DNA of 36,494 nucleotides from an uncultured Prevotella sp. (GTDB lineage Bacteria > Bacteroidota > Bacteroidia > Bacteroidales > Bacteroidaceae), in contig CAMBOI010000030.1 in assembly GCA_945869265.1 (NCBI GenBank), positions 1 to 36,494 on the forward strand, in the 5' to 3' direction. Below the pieces are notes generated by a model that saw only the letters and a program-made list of their open reading frames with translations, was not told the origin of the DNA and did not search any database. The position numbers and the translations under genes were made by a program. Shown here piece by piece: positions 1 to 7,737 of this stretch. Positions within the stretch are counted from its first letter, which is position 1, and every line of letters starts with the position of its first letter.

Positions 1-150
1 TCGGGACTCTCTTTCCTCGACTAAGGCTTTCACTTTTTTTAGCAGCAGGTTCTCTACCCTGAGGCGCGCAAGTTCAACATAGATCGGGAATTTCTTGTTA
101 AAAATGATAAAATGATGATATATGATAAGGTGGACAAATGGCTGTCCACC
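1..150 (-). other. Possible truncated IS3/IS150-type transposase OrfA remnant
   Basis: A minus-strand frame is open from the window edge to a stop at 151-153, with no ATG. Its distal part reads ELARLRVENLLLKKVKALVE, a leucine-rich helix. I recognise this as similar to the 'LR-EN-LKKL-ALV' stretch near the C-terminus of IS150/IS3-family OrfA proteins. Only about 50 codons are visible and the normal N-terminal helix-turn-helix part is missing, so if the resemblance is real this is a 5'-truncated copy or a piece of an element continuing to the left. The helix could also arise by chance. Confidence 0.25.
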
Positions 151-154
151 TTAT
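125..154 (-). terminator. Perfect 12-bp inverted repeat downstream of the Dabb gene
   Basis: ATAAGGTGGACA (125-136) and TGTCCACCTTAT (143-154) are exact reverse complements around a 6-base loop. The hairpin starts 17 bases after the stop of the minus-strand Dabb gene. No T-run follows on the minus strand, so it is either a T-poor terminator or mRNA 3'-end hairpin, or possibly a terminal repeat linked to the transposase-like fragment next to it. Confidence 0.5.
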
Positions 155-171
155 TATATATGCATAGGGAT

Positions 172-477
172 TTACTCCTCGAAATCGAGGCATACACGCT
201 GCACGGTGTAGGGGCGCACCTTGGTGTCGGCCACCTCGACATGGGCGGGATGAGTGGCGTAGGCCTGGAGAGCCTCGGGACTCTCGAGGGTGCAGTCGAG
301 CATTACATCACAGTTGGACGAGTCGAGACGACCGTCAACATTCACCTTAACACTGAGAAGTCCGGGCACCTTGCCCATCAGGCCTTCGAGTCCGGCCTTG
401 ATGCCTCTCTTCACTTCTGCCTTCTCCTCGGCTGTTAAGTCTGGCATCAGTTTCCAGAGAATAATGTGCTTTACCAT
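172..477 (-). CDS. Dabb family (stress-responsive A/B barrel) protein
   Basis: A 101-residue protein with the Dabb signature: an N-terminal MVKHIILWKL strand, a helix rich in E and K (about 15-35), then a VPGLLSVKVNVD strand and a central HPAHVEVAD motif (about 76-84). Proteins of this dimeric ferredoxin-like fold are small and cytoplasmic. Most are of unknown role, and some relatives act on polyketides or respond to stress. It follows metY on the same strand after 49 bases and may share its transcript. The length is normal for a single-domain member. Family assignment is fairly sure; the function is unknown. Confidence 0.8.
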   Translation of the reverse strand: MVKHIILWKLMPDLTAEEKAEVKRGIKAGLEGLMGKVPGLLSVKVNVDGRLDSSNCDVMLDCTLESPEALQAYATHPAHVEVADTKVRPYTVQRVCLDFEE

Positions 478-526
478 AACTTATAAATTATTTAGTTTGC
501 GAATTATTAAATGAGCGAGTTACTAA

Positions 527-1813
527 CTAAAAGCATTTGTCCATAGCCTGACGGATGTCGGCAATGATATCTTCTACGTCCTCAATACCAACTGACAAGC
601 GGATGAGGTCGGGGGCAATGCCTGCCGCCTGGAGTTGTTCCTCGGAGAGTTGGCGGTGGGTGTGGCTGGCAGGATGGAGCACACAGGTGCGGACGTCGGC
701 CACATGGGTTACGATATTAATCATCTCCAATGAATCCATAAACTTAATGGCTGTTTCACGGTCGCCTTTGAGGCCGAATGCCATCACCCCACAACTACCG
801 TTGGGCAGATATTTCTCGGCAAGAGCATGGCTCTTGTCATCAGCAAGACCGGGATAGTCGATCCAAGCAACACGTGGGTCGTCGTGGAGGAACTGTGCCA
901 CCTTCTCAGCATTGCGGCAATGGCGCTCCATACGCACAGCGAGGGTCTCAAGACCTAGATTGAGGAGGAAGGCATTCTGAGGCCCGGGGATAGAGCCAAG
1001 GTCGCGCATAAGCTGGGCAACGAGCTTGGTGGTGTAACCCATTTTGCCGAATGCCTTGGCATAGGTAAGTCCGTGGTATGACTCGTCGGGAGTACAAAGA
1101 CCAGGGAACTTGTCGGCATGGGCCAACCAATCAAAATTTCCGCTATCCACCACGCATCCTCCCACTTGTGTGGCATGTCCATCCATATACTTGGTGGTGG
1201 AATGTGTAACGATATCACATCCCCACTCAAACGGACGGCAATTGACAGGAGTGGCGAAAGTATTATCCACAATAAGTGGCACACCGTTGCGATGGGCTAT
1301 TCGGGCAAATTTCTCAATGTCGAGCACCTTGCATCCGGGATTGGAGATCGTCTCACCGAAGAGGGCCTTGGTGTTGGGACGGAACGCTTTCTGAATTTCC
1401 TCCTCAGAGGCATCCTGATTGACAAAAGTACATTCGATGCCCAGTTTTTTCATCGTTACTCCAAAGAGATTGAACGTACCGCCATATATCTCGGTTGAAG
1501 CGACGATATGGTCGCCCGACTCGCAAATATTGAACACGGCATAAAAGTTGGCAGCTTGCCCCGAAGAGGTAAGCATTGCCCCCACTCCACCTTCGAGGGT
1601 GCATATCTTTCGTGCAACGGCATCACTGGTGGGATTGGCAAGACGGGTATAAAAATATCCATCTTTCTTGAGGTCGAAAAGCATCGCCATCTCGTCGCTG
1701 TTGTCATACTTGAAGGTAGTGCTCTGCACGATAGGGAGCTCGATAGGCTCTCCGTTCTTGGGTTCATAGCCTGAATGAAGGCATAGGGAACCTGGCTTAA
1801 GTTGTTTTGTCAT
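527..1813 (-). CDS. metY: O-acetylhomoserine aminocarboxypropyltransferase / sulfhydrylase
   Basis: A 428-residue PLP enzyme of the Cys/Met metabolism family. It combines O-acetylhomoserine with sulfide (or methanethiol) to give homocysteine (or methionine) in the cytoplasm. Visible marks are YTRLANPT (about 56-63), SSGQAA (83-88), the VDNTFATP strand (182-189) and the PLP-lysine motif STTKYMDGH with Lys208. The length of about 430 and the internal insert point to MetY rather than MetB/MetC (about 380-400). An in-frame ATG at 1894 would add 27 residues, but they would lie upstream of the -7 promoter element at 1850-1858, so ATG 1813 (MTKQLKPGSL) is the start. It is divergent from gdhA. Confidence 0.93.
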   Translation of the reverse strand: MTKQLKPGSLCLHSGYEPKNGEPIELPIVQSTTFKYDNSDEMAMLFDLKKDGYFYTRLANPTSDAVARKICTLEGGVGAMLTSSGQAANFYAVFNICESGDHIVASTEIYGGTFNLFGVTMKKLGIECTFVNQDASEEEIQKAFRPNTKALFGETISNPGCKVLDIEKFARIAHRNGVPLIVDNTFATPVNCRPFEWGCDIVTHSTTKYMDGHATQVGGCVVDSGNFDWLAHADKFPGLCTPDESYHGLTYAKAFGKMGYTTKLVAQLMRDLGSIPGPQNAFLLNLGLETLAVRMERHCRNAEKVAQFLHDDPRVAWIDYPGLADDKSHALAEKYLPNGSCGVMAFGLKGDRETAIKFMDSLEMINIVTHVADVRTCVLHPASHTHRQLSEEQLQAAGIAPDLIRLSVGIEDVEDIIADIRQAMDKCF

Positions 1814-1849
1814 TGTTGCTCTAATATTCCTAATTGACTGAAATTGGTT

Positions 1850-1858
1850 GCAAAGGTA
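1850..1858 (-). promoter_or_regulatory. Probable metY promoter -7 element
   Basis: On the minus strand this reads TACCTTTGC, a match to the Bacteroidetes -7 consensus TAnnTTTG, 37 bases upstream of ATG 1813. No good TTTG is present at the expected -33 distance; a TTTG at 1871-1874 is only 12 bases away. The element supports the shorter metY start. Confidence 0.55.
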
Positions 1859-1952
1859 TAAAAATATTTGCAAATAAATAACTTTTTGTCGCAAAAAAAT
1901 GCTTTTAACATCTCATTTTCCTTATTTCGCATCGGGAGTTGGGCGAAAGGGG

Positions 1953-2020
1953 AAACTGGTGGTTTAACAAAATGTAACTATCAAAATGAAAATAATCGGG
2001 AAAAAACTTGGTGGTTTAAC
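1953..2020 (+). repeat. Direct repeat upstream of gdhA, possible operator pair
   Basis: The 11-mer GGTGGTTTAAC occurs at 1958-1968 and again at 2010-2020, each preceded by AAACT or AAACTT, so the copies are 52 bp apart, close to five helical turns. The downstream copy overlaps the putative -33 region of gdhA. This arrangement would suit a regulator binding twice on one face of the DNA, but no binding protein is known from the sequence. Confidence 0.45.
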
Positions 2021-2038
2021 GGAAAACTCCTATATTTG
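2007..2038 (+). promoter_or_regulatory. Probable gdhA promoter
   Basis: CTTG at 2007-2010, a 20-base spacer, then TATATTTG at 2031-2038, followed by C. This matches the Bacteroidetes pattern TTTG-N19/20-TAnnTTTG with one mismatch in the -33 box. It places the transcript start about 50 bases upstream of the gdhA ATG at 2099. Confidence 0.7.
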
Positions 2039-2098
2039 CAGCGTGTTTATGACACAATGCAAAAAAAAACATGTAGAACCTAAGTAAAATGTAACACT

Positions 2099-3436
2099 AT
2101 GGAAGTTGAGAAAATAATGCAGCAGCTGGAGCAGAAACACCCCGGCGAACTGGAGTACCTACAGGCAGTGAGGGAAGTGCTTCTCTCGGTGAAGGATGTA
2201 TATAACCAGCATCCTGAGTTTGAAAAAGCCAAGATTATCGAGCGTATCGTGGAGCCGGAACGCGTGCTGACATTCCGCGTGCCATGGGTTGACGACAAGG
2301 GCGAGGTGCACGTGAACATCGGATACCGCGTGCAGTTTAACTCGGCTATCGGCCCGTATAAGGGAGGATTGAGATTCCACCCGTCGGTAAACCTGTCGAT
2401 ACTGAAGTTCTTAGGATTTGAGCAGACATTCAAGAATGCCCTCACCACCCTGCCCATGGGCGGCGGCAAGGGAGGTTCGGACTTCTCAATCCGCGGACGC
2501 TCGGACAACGAGGTGATGAGATTCTGCCAGGCTTTCATGACTGAACTATATAAGGTGATTGGTCCGTCGGAGGACGTGCCCGCCGGCGACATCGGTGTGG
2601 GAGCACGCGAGATTGGCTATCTCTTCGGAATGTATAAGAAGCTGACCCACGAATGGAGCGGTGTGCTCACCGGCAAGGGACTGGAATGGGGAGGTTCGAA
2701 GATTCGCCCGGAGGCAACCGGATTCGGTGCGCTATACTTTGTGAACGAGATGCTGCAGACCCACGGACTCGACATCAAGGGCAAGACCGTAGCCATCAGT
2801 GGATTCGGCAATGTGGCATGGGGTGCAGCCACCAAAGCCACTCAGTTGGGCGCAAAGGTGATAACCATCTCCGGACCCGACGGATATATCTATGACCCAG
2901 ATGGCATCAGCGGCGAGAAGATCGACTATATGCTCGAACTGAGAGCCAGCGGCAATGATGTATGTCAGCCATACGCTGAGGAGTTCCCCGAAGCTACGTT
3001 TGTTCCCGGCAAGAGGCCATGGGAGGTGAAGTGTGACATTGCACTGCCTTGCGCCACACAGAACGAGGTGAGCGGCGAGGATGCCGACGCACTGTTGGCC
3101 AACAAACCGCTATTGGTGGCTGAGGTGTCGAACATGGGATGCACCGCCGAGGCTGTTGACAAGTTTATTGCCGCAGGACAGCTGTTTGCCCCTGGTAAGG
3201 CGGTGAACGCCGGTGGAGTTGCAACATCGGGACTGGAAATGACGCAGAACGCCATCCGTCTGTCATGGTCGGAGGAGGAGGTTGACAAGAATCTCCATCA
3301 GATTATGCACAACATTCATGAGCAATGCGTGAAGTATGGCAAGGAGCCTAACGGATATATCAACTACGTGAAGGGTGCCAACATAGCTGGCTTCATGAAG
3401 GTGGCTAATGCCATGATGGCGCAAGGAGTTGTTTAG
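2099..3436 (+). CDS. gdhA: NADP-type glutamate dehydrogenase
   Basis: A 445-residue class I hexameric glutamate dehydrogenase. It interconverts 2-oxoglutarate plus ammonium and glutamate, the main ammonium assimilation step in gut Bacteroidales. The catalytic loop LPMGGGKGGSDF carries Lys124, the PAGDIGVG motif carries the catalytic Asp164, and the Rossmann motif GFGNVA lies at 235-240. Length and motifs are those of E. coli GdhA-type enzymes; coenzyme preference (NADPH) is inferred from family similarity. The ATG at 2099 follows an A-rich leader with no clear Shine-Dalgarno. The direct repeats upstream suggest nitrogen-linked regulation, but that is inference. Confidence 0.95.
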   Translation: MEVEKIMQQLEQKHPGELEYLQAVREVLLSVKDVYNQHPEFEKAKIIERIVEPERVLTFRVPWVDDKGEVHVNIGYRVQFNSAIGPYKGGLRFHPSVNLSILKFLGFEQTFKNALTTLPMGGGKGGSDFSIRGRSDNEVMRFCQAFMTELYKVIGPSEDVPAGDIGVGAREIGYLFGMYKKLTHEWSGVLTGKGLEWGGSKIRPEATGFGALYFVNEMLQTHGLDIKGKTVAISGFGNVAWGAATKATQLGAKVITISGPDGYIYDPDGISGEKIDYMLELRASGNDVCQPYAEEFPEATFVPGKRPWEVKCDIALPCATQNEVSGEDADALLANKPLLVAEVSNMGCTAEAVDKFIAAGQLFAPGKAVNAGGVATSGLEMTQNAIRLSWSEEEVDKNLHQIMHNIHEQCVKYGKEPNGYINYVKGANIAGFMKVANAMMAQGVV

Positions 3437-3440
3437 TTTT

Positions 3441-3617
3441 AATTAGGAATTAGGAATTAGGAATGAGGAATTGCTGCGCATACCGAAAGTTTACTATAGG
3501 ACTGCTAACATTAGCATTCCTAATTCCTCATTCCTCATTCCTAATTCCTCATCTAATTCCTCATTCCTCATTCCTAATTAAATCACACGATTCCTCATTC
3601 CTAATTCCTCATTCCTC
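3441..3617. repeat. AATTAGGAAT/AATTCCTCAT low-complexity repeat array with inverted arms
   Basis: Units of TTAGGAA/TGAGGAA stand at 3441-3471. The reverse-complement units (ATTCCTCATTCCTAATT type) recur many times at 3516-3560, 3560-3580 and 3590-3617. The two arms could form a long imperfect hairpin. Such repeats normally sit between genes in Bacteroidales; here the left arm contains the ATG of the RlpA-like gene and the right arm is translated as part of its signal peptide. Confidence 0.85.
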
Positions 3618-4026
3618 TTACGCCCAAACTCCGCAGATGGGCAAGGCCTCTTATTACTCAAAAAGAGCAACGGGAACCAGAACAAGTAGTGGCGCCAGAC
3701 TGCATCACGACAGTCTGACTTGTGCCCACAGGACTCATCCCTTCGGCACGATGCTGAAGGTGACTAATCCGCAGAACGGAAAGTCGGTGGTGGTGAAGGT
3801 GACCGACCGCGGACCATTCGGACGCGGAAGGATTATCGACCTGTCGTGGCGTGCCGCCAAGGAACTGGACATGTTGGCACAGGGAGTGGCGATGGTGACA
3901 GTGGAGGTGGCTGACGACATCGTGGTGCCATTCGAGGTGAGGAACAAAAAGAACAGCCTCCCCGAACTCGACTTTGAGCGTAACGAGCAGGGAGGCGATG
4001 CCTTACATCCCGAATGGGGAAAATGA
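3463..4026 (+). CDS. rlpA: RlpA-like septal ring lytic transglycosylase (DPBB domain)
   Basis: A 187-residue secreted protein with one double-psi beta-barrel domain (about 60-155). Typical RlpA motifs are visible: [27 protein letters not shown] and the core [16 protein letters not shown]. RlpA proteins cleave peptidoglycan glycan strands lacking stem peptides or act structurally at the septum. There is no C-terminal SPOR domain. The N-terminus is odd: after a normal signal core (about 10-21), the phrase IPHSSFL is repeated because the coding sequence contains the intergenic-type repeat, giving a signal region of about 54 residues before a likely SYA|Q cleavage. The exact ATG is uncertain because it lies inside the repeat. 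It sits 26 bases after gdhA. Confidence 0.85.
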   Translation: MRNCCAYRKFTIGLLTLAFLIPHSSFLIPHLIPHSSFLIKSHDSSFLIPHSSYAQTPQMGKASYYSKRATGTRTSSGARLHHDSLTCAHRTHPFGTMLKVTNPQNGKSVVVKVTDRGPFGRGRIIDLSWRAAKELDMLAQGVAMVTVEVADDIVVPFEVRNKKNSLPELDFERNEQGGDALHPEWGK

Positions 4027-4043
4027 TTTTTCAAATTGACAAG

Positions 4044-4817
4044 TTATTGCCTTTTACATGTGATATTGAATTCCTTTGCCATTGACGCGATGTCGTTGCG
4101 ACCTTGCGTCACGGTGACGCGTATCACTGCATTGCCGTCCTTGAGACGCTTGTCGGCAAGGACCGTGGCGGTGTAGCGCACGCCTTGGTGAGGCCTGATG
4201 CTCTCAATGCGCACCGTAGGCGAAATGTGTATATGCTTATTGCCTGTGGTCTCAATCACTGTCGGTATGACATCAAATATCTCCACGTCGGAATTGTTCA
4301 TAATCTCAAACGACACCTTACATTCCTCGCCAGGAGTGATGAAGCCGTCGCCATTGGCATCACTGAAATCCTCATGGCGCAAATGGATGCTCTCGTTGAT
4401 GTTGACGTTGAAGCCTTCCATGCGCTTCAACTCGTCGAGAGTGACGGTCTGCGAAGGCACTTCCTCCTCCATCACGATTCGGTCGTCACCACCATTATTG
4501 GGGTCGAAACCGCTTTGGTCGTTACCACCATTATTGGGGTCGAAACCGCTTTGGTCGCTACGACGACGCATATACTCATCATACTTGCGTTGTTCCTCCT
4601 TCTCAGAGGCCTGACCTATAGCCGCACCAACGACTGCACCGCCAGCCATTCCGACGATGGTGCCGATGTCGCTACCACGATGGCCACCCGTGATGCCGCC
4701 TATGGCAGAACCAAGGATAGAACCGAAAAACGCTCCGTTGGATACTCCCGACTCTGTGGTGGAGCAACTGCTGAGCAACATCGCTCCAGCCAATGATATA
4801 ACAATAAACTTCTTCAT
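4044..4817 (-). CDS. Glycine-zipper lipoprotein
   Basis: A 257-residue protein with a lipoprotein signal peptide (MKKFIVISLAGAMLLSSC, lipidation at Cys18). A glycine-zipper region (about 28-70) follows, with GSILGSAIGGITGG and GMAGGAVVGAAIG, as in the Gly-zipper/'17 kDa surface antigen' outer-membrane lipoproteins. A charged linker follows with two exact copies of DQSGFDPNNGG (about 87-110). The C-terminal half (about 125-257) looks like a beta-sandwich with GDGFITPGEECKVSFEI and may bind another envelope component. It is convergent with the RlpA-like gene (17-base gap) and lies downstream of the histidine kinase. Precise role unknown. Confidence 0.75.
   Translation of the reverse strand: MKKFIVISLAGAMLLSSCSTTESGVSNGAFFGSILGSAIGGITGGHRGSDIGTIVGMAGGAVVGAAIGQASEKEEQRKYDEYMRRRSDQSGFDPNNGGNDQSGFDPNNGGDDRIVMEEEVPSQTVTLDELKRMEGFNVNINESIHLRHEDFSDANGDGFITPGEECKVSFEIMNNSDVEIFDVIPTVIETTGNKHIHISPTVRIESIRPHQGVRYTATVLADKRLKDGNAVIRVTVTQGRNDIASMAKEFNITCKRQ
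4488..4559 (-). repeat. Exact tandem 36-bp duplication inside the lipoprotein gene
   Basis: Positions 4488-4523 and 4524-4559 differ only at the penultimate base. The unit encodes 12 residues (core DQSGFDPNNGG) and keeps the reading frame. It is a recent in-frame duplication in the linker between the zipper and the C-terminal domain. Confidence 0.9.
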
Positions 4818-4839
4818 ATCTATCTATTTTAAATGTTTT

Positions 4840-4880
4840 CCGATGCAAAATTACACATTATTTGTGTATTCTTGCATCGG
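4840..4880. promoter_or_regulatory. 41-bp interrupted palindrome over the lipoprotein promoter
   Basis: CCGATGCAA (4840-4848) pairs exactly with TTGCATCGG (4872-4880). Inside it TACAC (4852-4856) pairs with GTGTA (4864-4868), with only 3x3 mismatches between the arms. On the minus strand the -7-like element TAATTTTGC (4845-4853) lies within the palindrome, 28 bases upstream of the lipoprotein ATG. It could be an operator, or an RNA hairpin closing the histidine-kinase transcript, whose stop is at 4922. Confidence 0.6.
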
Positions 4881-4921
4881 AATAACCCGATTATTGCGTA
4901 GGAAAATCCCTATTATTCAGA

Positions 4922-6856
4922 TTACTGAGGAATTTCGATCACCATACGGCAACCTCCGCTATACGACGTATCTACATAGATGCGACCATTGAGCTTCTGA
5001 ATGATGGTGCGACAGAGGGTGAGTCCCATACCCGTGCCCTGAGAGAACTCGTTGAGCTTGGTGAACTGGTCGAAGACGGTCTCAGCCTTGTCGGCAGGAA
5101 TACCTGGCCCTGTGTCCTCAACAACGATACCGAAAGCATTGTCGAGATTGCGGGTGAGAATGGTGATGGAGCCTTGAGGGGTAAACTTGGCTGCATTGTC
5201 GAGCACCTTCACCAATATCTTCTGCAGGATATGGGAGTCGGTGGAAAGGGTAATACCCTTGGAGCAAGGCTTATATTCGAAAGAGACATCCGCATTTGCC
5301 ACCTGTCGGGTGGTTGCCACTGCCGCTTCCACCATCTCGTCGATAGAGCACTGCTCAATATGAGGTTTCATAGTGTCGGCATCGGCTATCTCAAGTATGT
5401 CGTCGATAATCTTGGCAAGAAGCATGCTCTGCTTGTCGATGACATCCGTCATCTGGCGTGCCTGCTCGTCGTTGGCATACATCGAAGAGAGCAGTTGTGA
5501 GAAGCCCATGATACCATTAAGCGGAGTGCGTATCTCATGCTTCATGCTCTTCATGAAGGCTGTCTTCACCTCAAGAGCCTTCTTGGTTTCATTATATGCC
5601 TCGGCTATCTCGTCGTTGGCTTTCTTGAGTTGGCGACGACCTCGCATAAGGGTGATAATCCATATAACGAGCAACACTATCGCCACAAAGGTGGCGGCAA
5701 TGAGAATACGTGTATGCTCAAGCTTCTGACGGGTGAGTTCGTTTTCGAGGATATTTATCTCGTACTGCTTCGACTGACGCTCATAATCTACACGAAGGTT
5801 CTGTATGCGCGAGTTGTTCTCCTCGTTGTTTAGACTATCCTCATACTTGCGGTTGCGGATATAATATTCGAGAGCATGGGCATTGTCGCCCTTCTTCTCA
5901 AACCATTGGTACTTCAACTTGCTCACCTGCGCCAAATGTCGGATTGAGTTTATCTCCTGTGCCGTCTTCTCGGCATCACACAACAACTCCCACGCCTTGT
6001 CCATACTACCTTTTATAGTATATGCGCGCGCAAGTGCAAGTGTGGAGGCGAGGATATGCCAAAGGTCGCGGTCGCCCTTGATAACATCATAGGCAAGGTT
6101 GTATTGCACGATGGCACTGTCAATCATTTGCCGCTTCTCATACACCTGTCCGAAGTGGGTGTGGCAAAGTGAGATTCCAAGTTTTGACTTTGCCTCGGAA
6201 TTGAGACGCATTGACTTGCCATAATACACCATAGCAGAGTCGAACTGCTTCTTACGCTCGAAGAGAGTGCCGAGATTGGCATAGTTGATAGCCATGCCAA
6301 GCTTGCTGTCGAGCTTTCGCTCGCCCTCGAGAGCCTGGCGGAAGATACTGTCGGCAGCAACATCATTGCCCATCACCTTCATGGCATTGCCTATGCCGTT
6401 GAGCGAGGTGACACGATTTTTTATTGTCTTCTTGTCGTCGGGATTGCCATAGATATCGCTATAGGAGAGGGCCTTGTAGTGATAGGATGCAGCCTCATCC
6501 ATAATACCGATGCGGCGATAACTGGTGCCCAACTGGTTGAGGATGTGAATGATGTTGTTGGTGTCCTTGATAGATTCAGCTAACTTCAGTCCGTTTTTGT
6601 GGATTTCGATTGCTTCTGAGAATTTACTCTCTTCCCTTAATCGCTTGCCCAACTCGCGCATGGCAATCACCTCGCCACAATCATCGTGAGAGGCATGAAA
6701 GGTGTTGACAAACATACGAAGTGTGTCAACACTGCGCATATTCTTCAGAATACTGTCGGTGCGATGGTAATCAACTTGTGATTTCGAACCATTATCACCT
6801 CCATTGCAGCCGTAGAGAAGGGCTGCAAGGAGGAAGAGAAGACTAAAATATCTCAT
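4922..6856 (-). CDS. TPR-containing sensor histidine kinase
   Basis: A 644-residue kinase. Residues 1-17 form a signal with a lipobox-like end (LLYGC, Cys17). TPR-like repeats fill about 55-340, a coiled region follows, and one membrane helix lies at about 384-403. The HisKA motif MKHEIRTPLNG has the phospho-accepting His440. HATPase motifs follow: LDNAAKFTP (Asn554), DTGPGIP (581-587) and GTGMGL (607-612). The periplasmic TPR sensor plus cytoplasmic kinase layout is common in Bacteroidetes. There is no receiver or output domain, and no response regulator gene is in the window, so it is an orphan kinase here. Its start lies 12 bases after the OmpA-family gene, implying co-transcription and an envelope-related signal. 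Confidence 0.9.
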   Translation of the reverse strand: MRYFSLLFLLAALLYGCNGGDNGSKSQVDYHRTDSILKNMRSVDTLRMFVNTFHASHDDCGEVIAMRELGKRLREESKFSEAIEIHKNGLKLAESIKDTNNIIHILNQLGTSYRRIGIMDEAASYHYKALSYSDIYGNPDDKKTIKNRVTSLNGIGNAMKVMGNDVAADSIFRQALEGERKLDSKLGMAINYANLGTLFERKKQFDSAMVYYGKSMRLNSEAKSKLGISLCHTHFGQVYEKRQMIDSAIVQYNLAYDVIKGDRDLWHILASTLALARAYTIKGSMDKAWELLCDAEKTAQEINSIRHLAQVSKLKYQWFEKKGDNAHALEYYIRNRKYEDSLNNEENNSRIQNLRVDYERQSKQYEINILENELTRQKLEHTRILIAATFVAIVLLVIWIITLMRGRRQLKKANDEIAEAYNETKKALEVKTAFMKSMKHEIRTPLNGIMGFSQLLSSMYANDEQARQMTDVIDKQSMLLAKIIDDILEIADADTMKPHIEQCSIDEMVEAAVATTRQVANADVSFEYKPCSKGITLSTDSHILQKILVKVLDNAAKFTPQGSITILTRNLDNAFGIVVEDTGPGIPADKAETVFDQFTKLNEFSQGTGMGLTLCRTIIQKLNGRIYVDTSYSGGCRMVIEIPQ

Positions 6857-6868
6857 ATATGAATAATA

Positions 6869-7717
6869 TCATTCAGCATCTGGAGCCTTGTCGATAAGGT
6901 CCATAAACTGGTCGAGCTTAGGAGTGATGATAATCTGTGTGCGACGGTTGCGGAGCTTACCAACCTCGGTGTCATTGGCAACAAGGGGATTATATTCACC
7001 ACGACCTCCGGCAGTGAGACGCTTGGGATCTACACCATATTGATTCTGAAGAGCCTGAACGACACTCGATGCACGCAGACAGCTGAGGTCCCAGTTGTTG
7101 CGGATATTCTTCATTGTGGCGGCAGTAGTGTTGACCGGCACATTGTCGGTGTTGCCCTCGATGAGCACGTCGTAGTCCTTATAGTCCTTGATAATCTTGG
7201 CAATCTTGCTGAGAGTCTCAGCGGCACGGTCGTTGATCTCATAAGAACCGCTCTTGTAGAGCATATTATCGGCAAGAGATATATAGACAACGCCCTTGAG
7301 CACCTGCACGTCAACCTCCTTCATCTCCTCGCGACTGAGAGAGCGTGTGAGATTGTTGGTGAGCACCATGTTGAGCGAGTCGCTCTTACTCTTCACCTCG
7401 ACGAGATGGCGGATATACTGGTTGGACTCGTTGATCTGGTCAACCAACTTCTCGATACTGATGTTGTTCTGAGAAGCATTGGTGAGACTCTTGTCGAGAG
7501 ACGCCTGCAGATGCATCATGTCGGCAGTCTTCTGGTTGAGCTGATCCTGCAGGGCTGAAAGACGTGCGTTGGCGGCAGCCAACTGCTCCTTTACATCCAC
7601 ATACTTCTGTCCGAGTTCCTTGTTTTCGGTTTGGCAAGCCTGAAGTTCCTTCTTGCTTGCGCAACTACCAAACATCACTATTGCACCAAGTGCAAAAACA
7701 ATAACTTTTTTGTTCAT
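6869..7717 (-). CDS. OmpA-family peptidoglycan-binding lipoprotein
   Basis: About 282 residues: a lipoprotein signal ending GSC (Cys19 from this start), a coiled coil of heptads rich in A, Q and K (about 20-120), and a C-terminal OmpA/MotB domain (about 145-280). The domain carries IEGNTDNVPV, the NWDLSCLRA segment and LRNRRTQIII. Such proteins tether the outer membrane to peptidoglycan. An ATG at 7723 (MTMNKK) is also possible, but the purine-rich GAAAGGA ends only 2 bases before it and 8 bases before the ATG at 7717, so 7717 is preferred. The histidine kinase follows at 12 bases. Confidence 0.88.
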   Translation of the reverse strand: MNKKVIVFALGAIVMFGSCASKKELQACQTENKELGQKYVDVKEQLAAANARLSALQDQLNQKTADMMHLQASLDKSLTNASQNNISIEKLVDQINESNQYIRHLVEVKSKSDSLNMVLTNNLTRSLSREEMKEVDVQVLKGVVYISLADNMLYKSGSYEINDRAAETLSKIAKIIKDYKDYDVLIEGNTDNVPVNTTAATMKNIRNNWDLSCLRASSVVQALQNQYGVDPKRLTAGGRGEYNPLVANDTEVGKLRNRRTQIIITPKLDQFMDLIDKAPDAE

Positions 7718-7737
7718 AGTCATATCCTTTCTTTAAT

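Noticed and set aside
4104..4796. Long plus-strand open frame (about 230 codons) opposite the lipoprotein gene
   Set aside because: Its product has no recognisable motif, and the minus-strand frame has a clear lipoprotein signal and glycine zipper.
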